Below, in pieces: positions 1 to 5,974 of a stretch of DNA of 5,974 bases (positions are counted from its first letter, which is position 1; the number at the start of each line of letters is the position of its first letter). The translations under genes and the position numbers were made by a program. Source of the stretch: Rhodocyclaceae bacterium (lineage in GTDB: Bacteria; Pseudomonadota; Gammaproteobacteria; Burkholderiales; Rhodocyclaceae). The stretch covers positions 1 through 5,974 of the forward strand of contig JAUXNZ010000113.1 of assembly GCA_030682595.1 (NCBI GenBank), in the 5' to 3' direction. The notes below the pieces were generated by a model that was not told the origin of the DNA, did no database searches, and saw only the letters and a list, made by a program, of their open reading frames with translations.

Positions 1-1
1 C

Positions 2-835
2 AAGGTCACCAACCTGACCGACTACGGTTCTTTCGTCGAGATCGAGCAGGGCATCGAAGGCCTCGTGCACGTCTCCGAAATGGACTGGACCAACAAGAAC
101 ATCCATCCGTCGAAAGTCGTCCAACTGGGCGATGAGGTCGAAGTAATGATCCTTGAGATCGACGAAGACCGCCGCCGCATCAGCCTCGGCATGAAGCAGT
201 GCCAGCCGAATCCGTGGGATGACTTTGCCGCCAATCACAAGAAGGGCGACAAGGTGCGTGGCGCCATCAAGTCGATTACCGACTTCGGTATCTTCATCGG
301 TCTGCCCGGCGGCATCGACGGTCTGGTGCATCTGTCTGATCTGTCCTGGTCGGCCACTGGCGAAGAGGCCAAGCAGAATTACAAGAAGGGCGACGAAGTC
401 GAGGCGGTGGTGCTTTCCATCGATGTCGAGAAAGAGCGTATCTCCCTCGGCGTCAAGCAACTCGATGGTGACCCCTTCACCAGCTTCATCGCGACCCATG
501 ACAAGAACAGCCTGATCAACGGCACGGTCAAGAGTGTCGATGCACGCGGTGCGGTAATCGATCTGGGTGGTGATATCGAAGGCTATCTGCGTGTTTCCGA
601 GTTCTCGCGTGATCGTATCGAAGACCTCAGCCAGCATCTGAAAGTGGGCGAAGCCGTCGAGGCCTTGATCATCAACGTTGACCGCAAGACCCGTTCGATC
701 AACCTCTCGATCAAGGCCAAGGATCAGGCCGAGCAGAGCGAGGCGATGCAGAAACTGGCAACGGATTCCGCCGCCGCCGCGACGGGCACCACCAGTCTGG
801 GTGCCTTGTTGAAAGCCAAGCTGAACCAGCAGTAA
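2..835 (+). CDS. rpsA: 30S ribosomal protein S1, C-terminal half (5' end outside window)
   Basis: Ribosomal protein S1 binds mRNA on the 30S subunit and helps start translation, especially on messages with weak Shine-Dalgarno sequences. The reading frame is open from base 2, so 277 C-terminal residues are visible of a family total of about 560. Three S1 (OB-fold) RNA-binding repeats can be read. The first (visible residues 1-66, truncated at its start) contains TDYGSFVEI and GLVHVSEMDW and ends RRRISLGMKQ. The second (about 82-153) contains TDFGIFIGL and GLVHLSDLSW and ends ERISLGVKQ. The third (about 169-240) is more divergent, with ARGAVIDL, GYLRVSEFS and RSINLSIKAKD. By family architecture these are repeats 4 to 6. 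A short Ala-rich tail follows, ending LGALLKAKLNQQ before TAA. It is followed 23 bases later by ihfB, the usual proteobacterial order. Identification is very secure; the window cuts off the N-terminal ribosome-binding repeats. Confidence 0.98.
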   Translation, partial: KVTNLTDYGSFVEIEQGIEGLVHVSEMDWTNKNIHPSKVVQLGDEVEVMILEIDEDRRRISLGMKQCQPNPWDDFAANHKKGDKVRGAIKSITDFGIFIGLPGGIDGLVHLSDLSWSATGEEAKQNYKKGDEVEAVVLSIDVEKERISLGVKQLDGDPFTSFIATHDKNSLINGTVKSVDARGAVIDLGGDIEGYLRVSEFSRDRIEDLSQHLKVGEAVEALIINVDRKTRSINLSIKAKDQAEQSEAMQKLATDSAAAATGTTSLGALLKAKLNQQ

Positions 836-858
836 GCCGCACCGCAAAGCATCCATCC

Positions 859-1146
859 ATGACCAAATCCGAGTTGATCGCTCGTCTGGCGGAGCGCTTT
901 TCGCAACTGGTGGCGAAGGATGCCGATTTGTCCGTGAAAATGATTCTCGATGCGATGACCGAGGCCCTGGTCAAGGGTGATCGCATCGAGATTCGCGGTT
1001 TCGGCAGTTTTTCGCTGAATTATCGGCCGCCGCGGACCGGCCGCAATCCAAAATCGGGCGACAAGGTTCAGGTGCCGGCCAAATACGTGCCGCATTTCAA
1101 GGCCGGCAAGGAACTGCGTGAGCGCGTCGACCTGTTCGTCAAGTAG
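859..1146 (+). CDS. ihfB: Integration host factor subunit beta
   Basis: This is the beta subunit of the heterodimeric DNA-bending protein IHF, which bends DNA sharply at specific sites in recombination, replication and transcription; the partner IhfA is encoded elsewhere. The protein is 95 residues, against 94 in E. coli. It starts MTKSELIARL, typical of IhfB rather than HU or IhfA. The arm and core motif RIEIRGFGSFSLNYR lies at 42-56, followed by PRTGRNPKSGDKV at 58-70. Pro64 is at the position of the residue that intercalates into DNA in known IHF structures. Glu44 and Arg46, used for sequence readout by the E. coli beta subunit, are present. The C-terminal YVPHFKAGKELRERV (76-90) is also standard. 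The ATG at 859 gives the family start exactly. The 23 bases after rpsA hold no clear Shine-Dalgarno sequence, so expression may depend on readthrough and coupling from rpsA. Confidence 0.97.
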   Translation: MTKSELIARLAERFSQLVAKDADLSVKMILDAMTEALVKGDRIEIRGFGSFSLNYRPPRTGRNPKSGDKVQVPAKYVPHFKAGKELRERVDLFVK

Positions 1147-1158
1147 CTTTTATAACCA

Positions 1159-1464
1159 ATGACCGCGCTGCTCTGGTTCCTGCGTGGCATTCTCTTTGTC
1201 ATCCTGCTGGGACTGGCCATCAAGAACAGCGGTGATGTCGAGCTGCGCTTCTTTTTTGATGCAAGCTGGCAAACACCGCTGTCGCTGGCTTTATTGGGCG
1301 CACTGGTGCTGGGAACTGTGCTGGGTCTACTCGCACTGCTGCCGCAGTTGATTCGCCAACGGCGCGTCATCGGAGCGCAGAAACGCGAGTTGGCTGAAAG
1401 GGAAAAATCTCCGGCGTCACCGCTGCCGACGAATAATAGCGACTTGCCAACGATGGGCGTTTGA
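1159..1464 (+). CDS. lapA: Lipopolysaccharide assembly protein A domain protein (LapA/DUF1049)
   Basis: This is a small inner-membrane protein of the LapA (former DUF1049/YciS) family, which partners LapB in lipopolysaccharide assembly. It is 101 residues long. Two hydrophobic segments are visible, at about 4-21 and 40-63, separated by a short polar loop with KNSGDVELRFFFDASWQTP (22-40). The KN...V.LRFF...W..PL pattern is the recognisable family signature. A basic stretch QLIRQRRVIGAQKRELAERE (63-82) follows the second membrane helix and probably forms a cytoplasmic helix, then a Pro/Ser/Asn-rich tail of low conservation. The gene starts 12 bases after ihfB, with no evident Shine-Dalgarno sequence. 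Its TGA overlaps the possible TTG start of lapB, and lapB immediately downstream strongly supports the call. The short length and simple composition make the family assignment slightly less certain than for its neighbours. Confidence 0.9.
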   Translation: MTALLWFLRGILFVILLGLAIKNSGDVELRFFFDASWQTPLSLALLGALVLGTVLGLLALLPQLIRQRRVIGAQKRELAEREKSPASPLPTNNSDLPTMGV

Positions 1465-2696
1465 GCGTGGAAATCGAACTGTGGTGGTTTCTGGCGTTGC
1501 CGGTGTTCTTTGTGTTGGGCTGGCTCGCCGCACGCATCGACATCAATCAACTGTTGCACGAGTCGCGCGCGCTGCCGCGCTCGTATTTCACCGGGTTGAA
1601 TTTTTTGCTCAACGAGCAGCCCGACCGCGCGATCGAGGCTTTCCTCGACGCCGCCAAGATCGACCCGGAAACCATCGAGCTGCACTTTGCGCTGGGCAGT
1701 CTGTTTCGCCGTCGTGGCGAAACCGACCGCGCAATCCGGGTACACAAGCATTTGATCGACCGCGACGCCTCGCAGAGTCAATTGACCGAAGAACAGCGCC
1801 TGCACGCCCTTTCCGAACTGGGGCAGGACTACCTGAAAGCCGGCTTGCTTGATCGCGCCGAAGAAATCTTCGACAAGCTGCGCGGTACCGAGCGCGACGA
1901 GGAAGCTTTGCGCAACCTGCTCGAAATCTACCAACAGGAAAAAGAATGGGCCAAGGCCATCGTCATTGCCGAGGAAATGCCGGGCCACGCCGAGCATCTG
2001 TGGCAGAAGGAGATTGCCGAATTTCACTGTGAGTTGGCGGCATCCGATTTGCTGAACGGCCGACTCGACATGGCACGGCAGCGACTGGAAGCCGCGCTGG
2101 CCGCCAATCGCAAGTGTGTGCGGGCAACCCTGATGCTGGGCGAACTGGAAATGAAAGTCGGCGCTGGTGGTACGGCGGCAGCCCCATCCACCACCAGCAC
2201 CGCCAACGTGGAGACGGCGTTAGCAACCTGGCAGCGTATCGAGCAGCAAAACCCGGTCTTTCTCGCTCTGGCTGCCGAGAAAATGGCAAGTGCGTATCGC
2301 GAGCTCGGCCGTGAGGCTGCCGGCACCGAGCTGCTACGCGGCTATCTTGAGCGCCATCCCTCCATCGATCTGCTCGACGCGGTGTTTCAGGCCGAGCTGC
2401 TCGCCAGCGGTCCCGAAGTGGCCTATGTGCTGGTGCGCGACGAGTTGCGCCGCAACCCGACCCTGTTGGGACTCGACAAGCTGTTGGAAGCCCAGGTACT
2501 GCTGGCCCCACCGGAAAAGCGCGCCGATCTTGAGCTGGTCAAGAACCTCATTCACAACCACACGCGACGCGTCGCGCGCTATCGCTGTGACGATTGCGGC
2601 TTCAAGGCGCGGCAGTTTCACTGGCGCTGTCCGGCCTGCGGCGGCTGGGAAACTTTCCCGCCCAAACGTACCGAAGAGTTTGACCTGAATCCGTGA
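1461..2696 (+). CDS. lapB: Lipopolysaccharide assembly protein B, TPR and rubredoxin-like zinc protein
   Basis: LapB (YciM) is a membrane-anchored cytoplasmic TPR protein. In E. coli it promotes FtsH-dependent breakdown of LpxC and so limits lipopolysaccharide synthesis. Numbered from the TTG at 1461 the protein has 411 residues (E. coli 389). A single membrane helix lies at about 8-24 (WWFLALPVFFVLGWLAAR), followed by the family motif SYFTGLNFLLNEQPDRAIEAF at 41-61, read here as two adjoining parts (SYFTGLNFLL, NEQPDRAIEAF). TPR-type helical repeats run from about 45 to 365. The C-terminal rubredoxin-like metal site has Cys376-x-x-Cys379 and Cys390-x-x-Cys393, with GGWETFPP after it. A Gly/Ala/Ser/Thr-rich stretch at 234-250 interrupts the repeats. 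The start is uncertain. TTG at 1461 overlaps the lapA stop, but GTG at 1467 would give MEIELWWFLALP, closer to the usual N-terminus, and 409 residues. The end overlaps the heptose kinase start by GTGA. Confidence 0.95.
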   Translation: MSVEIELWWFLALPVFFVLGWLAARIDINQLLHESRALPRSYFTGLNFLLNEQPDRAIEAFLDAAKIDPETIELHFALGSLFRRRGETDRAIRVHKHLIDRDASQSQLTEEQRLHALSELGQDYLKAGLLDRAEEIFDKLRGTERDEEALRNLLEIYQQEKEWAKAIVIAEEMPGHAEHLWQKEIAEFHCELAASDLLNGRLDMARQRLEAALAANRKCVRATLMLGELEMKVGAGGTAAAPSTTSTANVETALATWQRIEQQNPVFLALAAEKMASAYRELGREAAGTELLRGYLERHPSIDLLDAVFQAELLASGPEVAYVLVRDELRRNPTLLGLDKLLEAQVLLAPPEKRADLELVKNLIHNHTRRVARYRCDDCGFKARQFHWRCPACGGWETFPPKRTEEFDLNP

Positions 2697-3634
2697 AACT
2701 ACCAGATACCCCAGGCACCCCGGATACCGGAGCCGCCCGCGTCCTCGTCGTTGGTGATGTGATGCTCGACCGTTACTGGTTCGGCGAAGTTTCACGTATT
2801 TCGCCCGAGGCGCCGGTACCGGTGGTCAAGGTCGAAAGAATCGAGGAGCGCCCCGGCGGTGCGGCCAACGTCGCGCGCAATATCGCGGCGCTCGGTGCGC
2901 GGGCAAGTCTGTTGTCGGTGGTGGGCGCGGATGAAGCCGGGCAAACGCTCGCCCGGCTGCTGGCGGGTTCGTCCATCGATGCCAGCCTCCATGAAGACGC
3001 GCAGCTCAACACGACCGTGAAACTGCGGGTGCTCGGACGGCAGCAGCAGTTGCTGCGCATCGATTTCGAGAACGCGCCGGCGCACGAGGTGCTGCAAACC
3101 AAGCTGGCCGAATTCCAGCAACGGGTAGCCGCCTGCGATGTCGTGATTCTTTCCGATTACGGCAAGGGCGGGCTCACGCATATTGCCGAGATGATCCGAC
3201 TGGCGCGGGAACATGGCAAGCCGGTGCTCGTCGACCCCAAGGGCGACGATTACGCGCGCTACGCCGGGGCCAGCATTATCACGCCGAATCGTGCCGAGTT
3301 GCGCGAAGTGGTGGGACGCTGGACCGACGAAGCCGATCTGACGGCTCGTGTCGACAAATTGCGCGCCGAACTGGGGCTGGCCGCTTTATTGCTGACCCGT
3401 TCGGAAGAAGGCATGAGCCTGTTTTCCGACGCGGGGGTCACCCACGAACCGGCCCAGGCGCGCGAGGTTTATGATGTCAGCGGCGCCGGTGATACCGTCA
3501 TCGCCACGCTGGCCGTCATGCTGGCCTGCGGCCGGTCCATGGCGGAGGGCATGCGCTGGGCCAACCGGGCGGCGAGCGTGGTGGTCGGCAAATTGGGCAC
3601 CGCGACCTGCTCGCTGGCGGAACTTGAGGAGTAA
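2693..3634 (+). CDS. rfaE1: D-glycero-beta-D-manno-heptose-7-phosphate kinase (stand-alone)
   Basis: This PfkB/ribokinase-family enzyme phosphorylates D-glycero-D-manno-heptose 7-phosphate at C1, giving the 1,7-bisphosphate for ADP-heptose and LPS inner-core synthesis. It is also called HldA, or the kinase half of HldE. It has 313 residues. After a short Pro/Thr-rich leader (3-15), the family block GDVMLDRYWFGEVSRISPEA (21-40) is followed by PGGAANVARNIAALGA (54-69), where sugar kinases bind substrate. VDPKGDDY (180-187) and ITPNRAEL (196-203) are typical of RfaE. The PfkB signature DVSGAGDT (261-268) carries the catalytic base Asp267. The E. coli HldE is about 477 residues because of a fused adenylyltransferase. 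Here the reading frame stops after the kinase, so the nucleotidyltransferase (rfaE2/hldC) must be encoded elsewhere. The GTG start overlaps the lapB stop, which implies translational coupling. hldD, for a later step of the same pathway, is the next gene. Confidence 0.95.
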   Translation: MKLPDTPGTPDTGAARVLVVGDVMLDRYWFGEVSRISPEAPVPVVKVERIEERPGGAANVARNIAALGARASLLSVVGADEAGQTLARLLAGSSIDASLHEDAQLNTTVKLRVLGRQQQLLRIDFENAPAHEVLQTKLAEFQQRVAACDVVILSDYGKGGLTHIAEMIRLAREHGKPVLVDPKGDDYARYAGASIITPNRAELREVVGRWTDEADLTARVDKLRAELGLAALLLTRSEEGMSLFSDAGVTHEPAQAREVYDVSGAGDTVIATLAVMLACGRSMAEGMRWANRAASVVVGKLGTATCSLAELEE

Positions 3635-3639
3635 AGGAA
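3635..3639 (+). promoter_or_regulatory. Ribosome binding site of hldD
   Basis: The short gap between the heptose kinase stop and hldD contains AGGAA at 3635-3639, four bases before the ATG at 3644. This is a good Shine-Dalgarno match at slightly short spacing, and a GAGGAG lies just upstream at the end of the kinase gene. It is the clearest such site in the window and fixes the hldD start. Confidence 0.7.
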
Positions 3640-3643
3640 CAAA

Positions 3644-4651
3644 ATGGGTTCGTATTACATCGTTACCGGCGCCTGCGGGTTTATCGGCGCCAACATCGTC
3701 AAGGCACTCAACGAGCGTGGCATCAACAATGTCATTGCCGTCGATAACCTCAAGAAGGCCGACAAATTCAAAAACCTGGTCGATTGCGAGATTGCCGACT
3801 ATCTCGACAAGCACGAATTCATCGACATGGTGCATGGCGGCCAGTTCGATGGCGCGGTCGAGGCGATCTTCCACGAGGGCGCCTGCTCGGACACCATGGA
3901 AACCGACGGTCATTACATGATGGAGAACAATTACCGTTATTCCATCGGGCTACTGGACTTCTGCCTCGACCACGAGGTGCCTTTCCTCTATGCCTCCAGC
4001 GCCTCGGTGTATGGCGGCGGGCGCATCTTCCAGGAGTCGCGCGCGCACGAGGGACCGCTCAATGTCTATGGCTATTCGAAGTTCCTCTTCGATCAGGTCG
4101 TGCGGCGCCGCATCGGCCCCGCCGCGAACTGCACCGATTCGCAGGTGGTCGGCTTCCGCTATTTCAATGTCTATGGCCCGCGCGAGCAGCACAAGGGGCG
4201 CATGGCCTCGGTGGCCTTCCACCATTTCAACCAGTATCGCGCCACCGGTAAGGTGAAGTTGTTCGAGGGCTGCGATGGCTACGCCAATGGCGAACAGAGC
4301 CGCGATTTCGTCTATGTCGATGACGTGGTCAAGGTGAATATGTATTTTCTCGACCACCCGAAAAAATCCGGCATCTTCAACCTGGGCACCGGCCGGGCGC
4401 AGCCCTTCAACGACATCGCGCATGCCACCGTCAACGCCTGCCGCGCGCTCGAAGGCAAGCCGGCGCTTTCCTTGCAGGAAATGGTTAGTCAGGGCATCGT
4501 CGAATACGTCGATTTCCCCGCGGCGCTGAAAGGCAAGTACCAAAGTTTTACCCAGGCCGACATTTCCGCATTGCGGGCGGCTGGTTATGACGATGAATTA
4601 GCCACGGTGGAGCAGGGGGTGACGCGCTATGTGGAGCACTTGTCCAGATGA
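3644..4651 (+). CDS. hldD: ADP-L-glycero-D-manno-heptose 6-epimerase
   Basis: HldD (RfaD, GmhD) converts ADP-D-glycero-D-manno-heptose to the L-glycero form, the donor used for the lipopolysaccharide inner core. It is an extended short-chain dehydrogenase using NADP in the cytoplasm. The protein has 335 residues. The nucleotide-binding loop is GACGFIG at 9-15 (G9xxG12xxG15). Asp34-Asn35-Leu36 follows the second strand, matching the family. The catalytic region has SSASVYGG at 118-125 and the Tyr142-xxx-Lys146 pair in NVYGYSKFLFDQ. Other family markers are GFRYFNVYGPRE (170-181), SRDFVYVDDVV (219-229), IFNLGTGRAQPF (244-255) and YQSFTQADISALRAAGYD (299-316). E. coli HldD is 310 residues. Most of the extra length here is a segment around 263-287 that looks like a natural family variant rather than an intrusion. 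The gene follows the kinase of the same pathway by nine bases and overlaps cysM by ATGA. Confidence 0.97.
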   Translation: MGSYYIVTGACGFIGANIVKALNERGINNVIAVDNLKKADKFKNLVDCEIADYLDKHEFIDMVHGGQFDGAVEAIFHEGACSDTMETDGHYMMENNYRYSIGLLDFCLDHEVPFLYASSASVYGGGRIFQESRAHEGPLNVYGYSKFLFDQVVRRRIGPAANCTDSQVVGFRYFNVYGPREQHKGRMASVAFHHFNQYRATGKVKLFEGCDGYANGEQSRDFVYVDDVVKVNMYFLDHPKKSGIFNLGTGRAQPFNDIAHATVNACRALEGKPALSLQEMVSQGIVEYVDFPAALKGKYQSFTQADISALRAAGYDDELATVEQGVTRYVEHLSR

Positions 4652-5550
4652 ACACCCACACCCTCGATGACTTCGTTGGCAATACGCCGCTGGTGCGCTT
4701 GCAGCGCCTGCCGGGCGAGGACAACACGCGGCGCAATAACCTGATTTTTGCCAAGCTTGAGGGCAACAATCCGGCCGGTTCGGTCAAGGATCGACCGGCG
4801 CTGTCAATGATCCGGCGGGCCGAGGAGCGCGGCGAGATCAAGCCGGGCGATACCCTGATCGAGGCCACCTCGGGCAATACCGGCATTGCGCTGGCGATGG
4901 TGGCGGCGATGCGCGGTTACAAGATGGTGCTGGTGATGCCCGAAAATCAGAGCGTCGAACGGCGGCAGAGCATGAAAGCCTATGGCGCCGAACTGGTGTT
5001 GACGTCCAAGGCCGGCAGCATGGAAGGCGCGCGCGACCTGGCCGACCAGATGGCGCGAGAAGGCCGTGGCGTGGTGCTCGACCAGTTCGCCAACCCGGAC
5101 AATCCGCGCGCCCACTACGAGGGCACCGGACCCGAAATCTGGCGCGATACCGAGGGCCGGATTACCCATTTCATTTCCAGCATGGGCACCACCGGCACGA
5201 TCATGGGCTGCTCGCGCTACTTCAAGGAAATCAATCCGGCGATCCAGATCGTCGGTTGCCAGCCCGAGCCAGGCGCACAGATTCCCGGCATTCGTAAATG
5301 GGCGACCGAGTACCTGCCGAAAATTTGTGACTTCTCGCGTGTCGACCGGCTGGAGTCTGTTGGCCAGAAGGACGCCGAAGAGATGACGCGGCGCCTGGCG
5401 ACGGAAGAGGGCATCTTTGCCGGCATCTCCTCCGGCGGCGCGCTGGTGGTGGCCTTGCGGATTGCCGCCGAGGTCGAGAATGCCGTGATCGTCAGCATCG
5501 TCTGCGACCGTGGTGATCGTTATTTGTCTACAGGGGTTTTCCCAGCGTGA
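4648..5550 (+). CDS. cysM: Cysteine synthase B (O-acetylserine sulfhydrylase B)
   Basis: CysM is a pyridoxal-phosphate enzyme that makes cysteine from O-acetylserine and sulfide. The B isozyme also uses thiosulfate, giving S-sulfocysteine. The protein has 300 residues, the usual size. The N-terminal FVGNTPLVRLQRL (9-21) is the family opening. PLP is bound by Lys47 in NPAGSVKDRPA (41-51). The substrate loop TSGNTG is at 74-79, the phosphate-binding loop GTTGT at 180-184, and SSGGA at 261-265. IPGIRKW (212-218) and the C-terminus CDRGDRYLSTGVF (286-298) are CysM features and separate it from CysK. The ATG overlaps the hldD stop, with GGAG at 4633-4636 as a rather distant ribosome binding site. 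Its place behind LPS heptose genes is positional, without an obvious metabolic link. The stop codon overlaps the start of the next gene. Confidence 0.96.
   Translation: MNTHTLDDFVGNTPLVRLQRLPGEDNTRRNNLIFAKLEGNNPAGSVKDRPALSMIRRAEERGEIKPGDTLIEATSGNTGIALAMVAAMRGYKMVLVMPENQSVERRQSMKAYGAELVLTSKAGSMEGARDLADQMAREGRGVVLDQFANPDNPRAHYEGTGPEIWRDTEGRITHFISSMGTTGTIMGCSRYFKEINPAIQIVGCQPEPGAQIPGIRKWATEYLPKICDFSRVDRLESVGQKDAEEMTRRLATEEGIFAGISSGGALVVALRIAAEVENAVIVSIVCDRGDRYLSTGVFPA
5532..5536 (+). promoter_or_regulatory. Ribosome binding site of the downstream exonuclease gene
   Basis: AGGGG lies within the last codons of cysM, ten bases before the GTG at 5547. It is a moderate Shine-Dalgarno match at slightly long spacing. 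It supports the GTG that overlaps the cysM stop as the real start, as does the family-typical MIPVLVFDIET that this start produces. Confidence 0.5.
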
Positions 5551-5974
5551 TTCCCGTACTGGTCTTCGACATCGAGACGATTCCCGACATTGCTGGATTG
5601 CGGCATTTGCATGATCTGCCGGATGCATTGGCCGATGCCGAAGTTGCCGAGTTTGCCTTCCAGAAGCAGCGGGCAAAGAACGGCAGCGATTTCCTGCCCC
5701 TGCATCTGCAGCGGGTTGTCGTCATTTCCTGCGCCATGCGCAACGATGAGGGTTTTCGCGTCTGGTCGTTGGCCGAACCCAAGTCCGGCGAGGGCGAAAT
5801 CATCCAGCGTTTTTTCGAAGGGATTGCCAAATACACGCCCAATCTGGTGTCGTGGAATGGCGGTGGCTTCGATCTGCCGGTGCTGCACTATCGTGGCCTG
5901 ATCCACGGCGTGACGGCTGCCCGTTACTGGGATCTCGGCGAAGATGACCGCGATTTCAAGTGGAACAACTACAT
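5547..5974 (+). CDS. Predicted PolB-like 3'-5' exonuclease, N-terminal part (3' end outside window)
   Basis: This is the first 142 codons of a gene that runs off the window. It resembles stand-alone proteins related to the proofreading exonuclease domain of family B DNA polymerases (the DNA_pol_B_exo2 family, DEDD nuclease superfamily). Such enzymes are expected to remove nucleotides from DNA 3' ends with two metal ions; the cellular role is poorly defined. Exo motif I is FDIET at 7-11 with Asp8 and Glu10. Exo motif II is WNGGGFDLPVL at 103-113 with Asn104 and Asp109. Between them, LQRVVVISCAMR (54-65) fits the central strand of the fold, and FLPLHLQRVV is typical of the family. Motif III should lie downstream and is not visible. 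The GTG start overlaps the cysM stop (GTGA), so it is probably cotranslated with cysM. RNase T/DnaQ relatives are a less likely alternative. Confidence 0.87.
   Translation, partial: MIPVLVFDIETIPDIAGLRHLHDLPDALADAEVAEFAFQKQRAKNGSDFLPLHLQRVVVISCAMRNDEGFRVWSLAEPKSGEGEIIQRFFEGIAKYTPNLVSWNGGGFDLPVLHYRGLIHGVTAARYWDLGEDDRDFKWNNY

Noticed and set aside
809..837. TTGAAA (809-814) at the end of rpsA as a possible -35 element for ihfB
   Set aside because: The -10 position 17 bases later reads GTAAGC, a poor match; E. coli ihfB has promoters inside rpsA, but none can be supported here.
836..858. Intrinsic terminator between rpsA and ihfB
   Set aside because: No inverted repeat with a following T-run is present in the gap or in the first bases of ihfB.
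1147..1158. TATAAC (1151-1156) as a possible -10 promoter element before lapA
   Set aside because: It ends two bases before the lapA ATG, so transcription would begin inside the gene, and there is no -35 match at the right distance.
1543..1560. ATCAA-containing stretch in lapB as a possible IHF binding site
   Set aside because: The core ATCAA is present, but the required TTR element at the correct spacing is not, and it lies within coding sequence.
1068..2027. Long open frame of 319 codons on the minus strand across ihfB, lapA and lapB
   Set aside because: It lies antisense to three recognised genes, its translation shows no family motif, and long antisense open frames are common in GC-rich coding DNA.
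3950..4543. Open frame of 197 codons on the minus strand within hldD
   Set aside because: It is fully contained in a strong hldD gene, has no ribosome binding site or motif, and is explained by codon bias.
4804..5676. Long open frame of 290 codons on the minus strand across cysM and the exonuclease start
   Set aside because: It is a shadow of two well-supported genes, with His/Arg/Ala-rich translation typical of reversed GC-rich codons and no recognisable domain.

Overview
The window is a GC-rich, densely coding stretch of chromosome from a Gram-negative proteobacterium. It is most likely a betaproteobacterium of the Rhodocyclales type (Dechloromonas/Azoarcus/Accumulibacter relatives). That placement is an inference from protein character, from the gene order rpsA-ihfB-lapA-lapB-heptose kinase-hldD-cysM, and from a heptose kinase that stands alone rather than being fused to its nucleotidyltransferase. 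No database search was possible.

Layout: all seven genes lie on the + strand, and almost every base is coding. Positions 2-835 are the 3' half of rpsA (ribosomal protein S1). After 23 bases comes ihfB (859-1146), the beta subunit of integration host factor. After 12 more bases comes lapA (1159-1464), which overlaps or abuts lapB (start 1461 or 1467, end 2696). lapB overlaps the heptose-7-phosphate kinase gene rfaE1/hldA (2693-3634) by four bases. Nine bases separate that from hldD/rfaD (3644-4651), which overlaps cysM (4648-5550) by four bases. cysM in turn overlaps, by GTGA, the 5' part of a PolB-like 3'-5' exonuclease gene (5547 to the window end). The longest gap between genes is 23 bases, and I see no terminator hairpin or convincing internal promoter.

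How the genes fit together: rpsA and ihfB serve translation and nucleoid architecture. lapA and lapB encode inner-membrane proteins; in E. coli, LapB sets lipopolysaccharide level by steering FtsH to LpxC. HldA and HldD catalyse two steps of ADP-L-glycero-D-manno-heptose synthesis for the LPS inner core. LPS control and LPS core-sugar supply therefore sit in one translationally coupled run. cysM (cysteine synthesis) and the exonuclease are joined to it by the same stop/start overlaps, although their functions are unrelated.

I found no mobile element, CRISPR array, RNA gene or undescribed system. This looks like conserved core chromosome. The points worth a second look are small: start-codon ambiguity in lapB, a low-complexity insert in LapB, the split heptose kinase, the missing Shine-Dalgarno sequences before ihfB and lapA, and the unbroken chain of overlapping genes.
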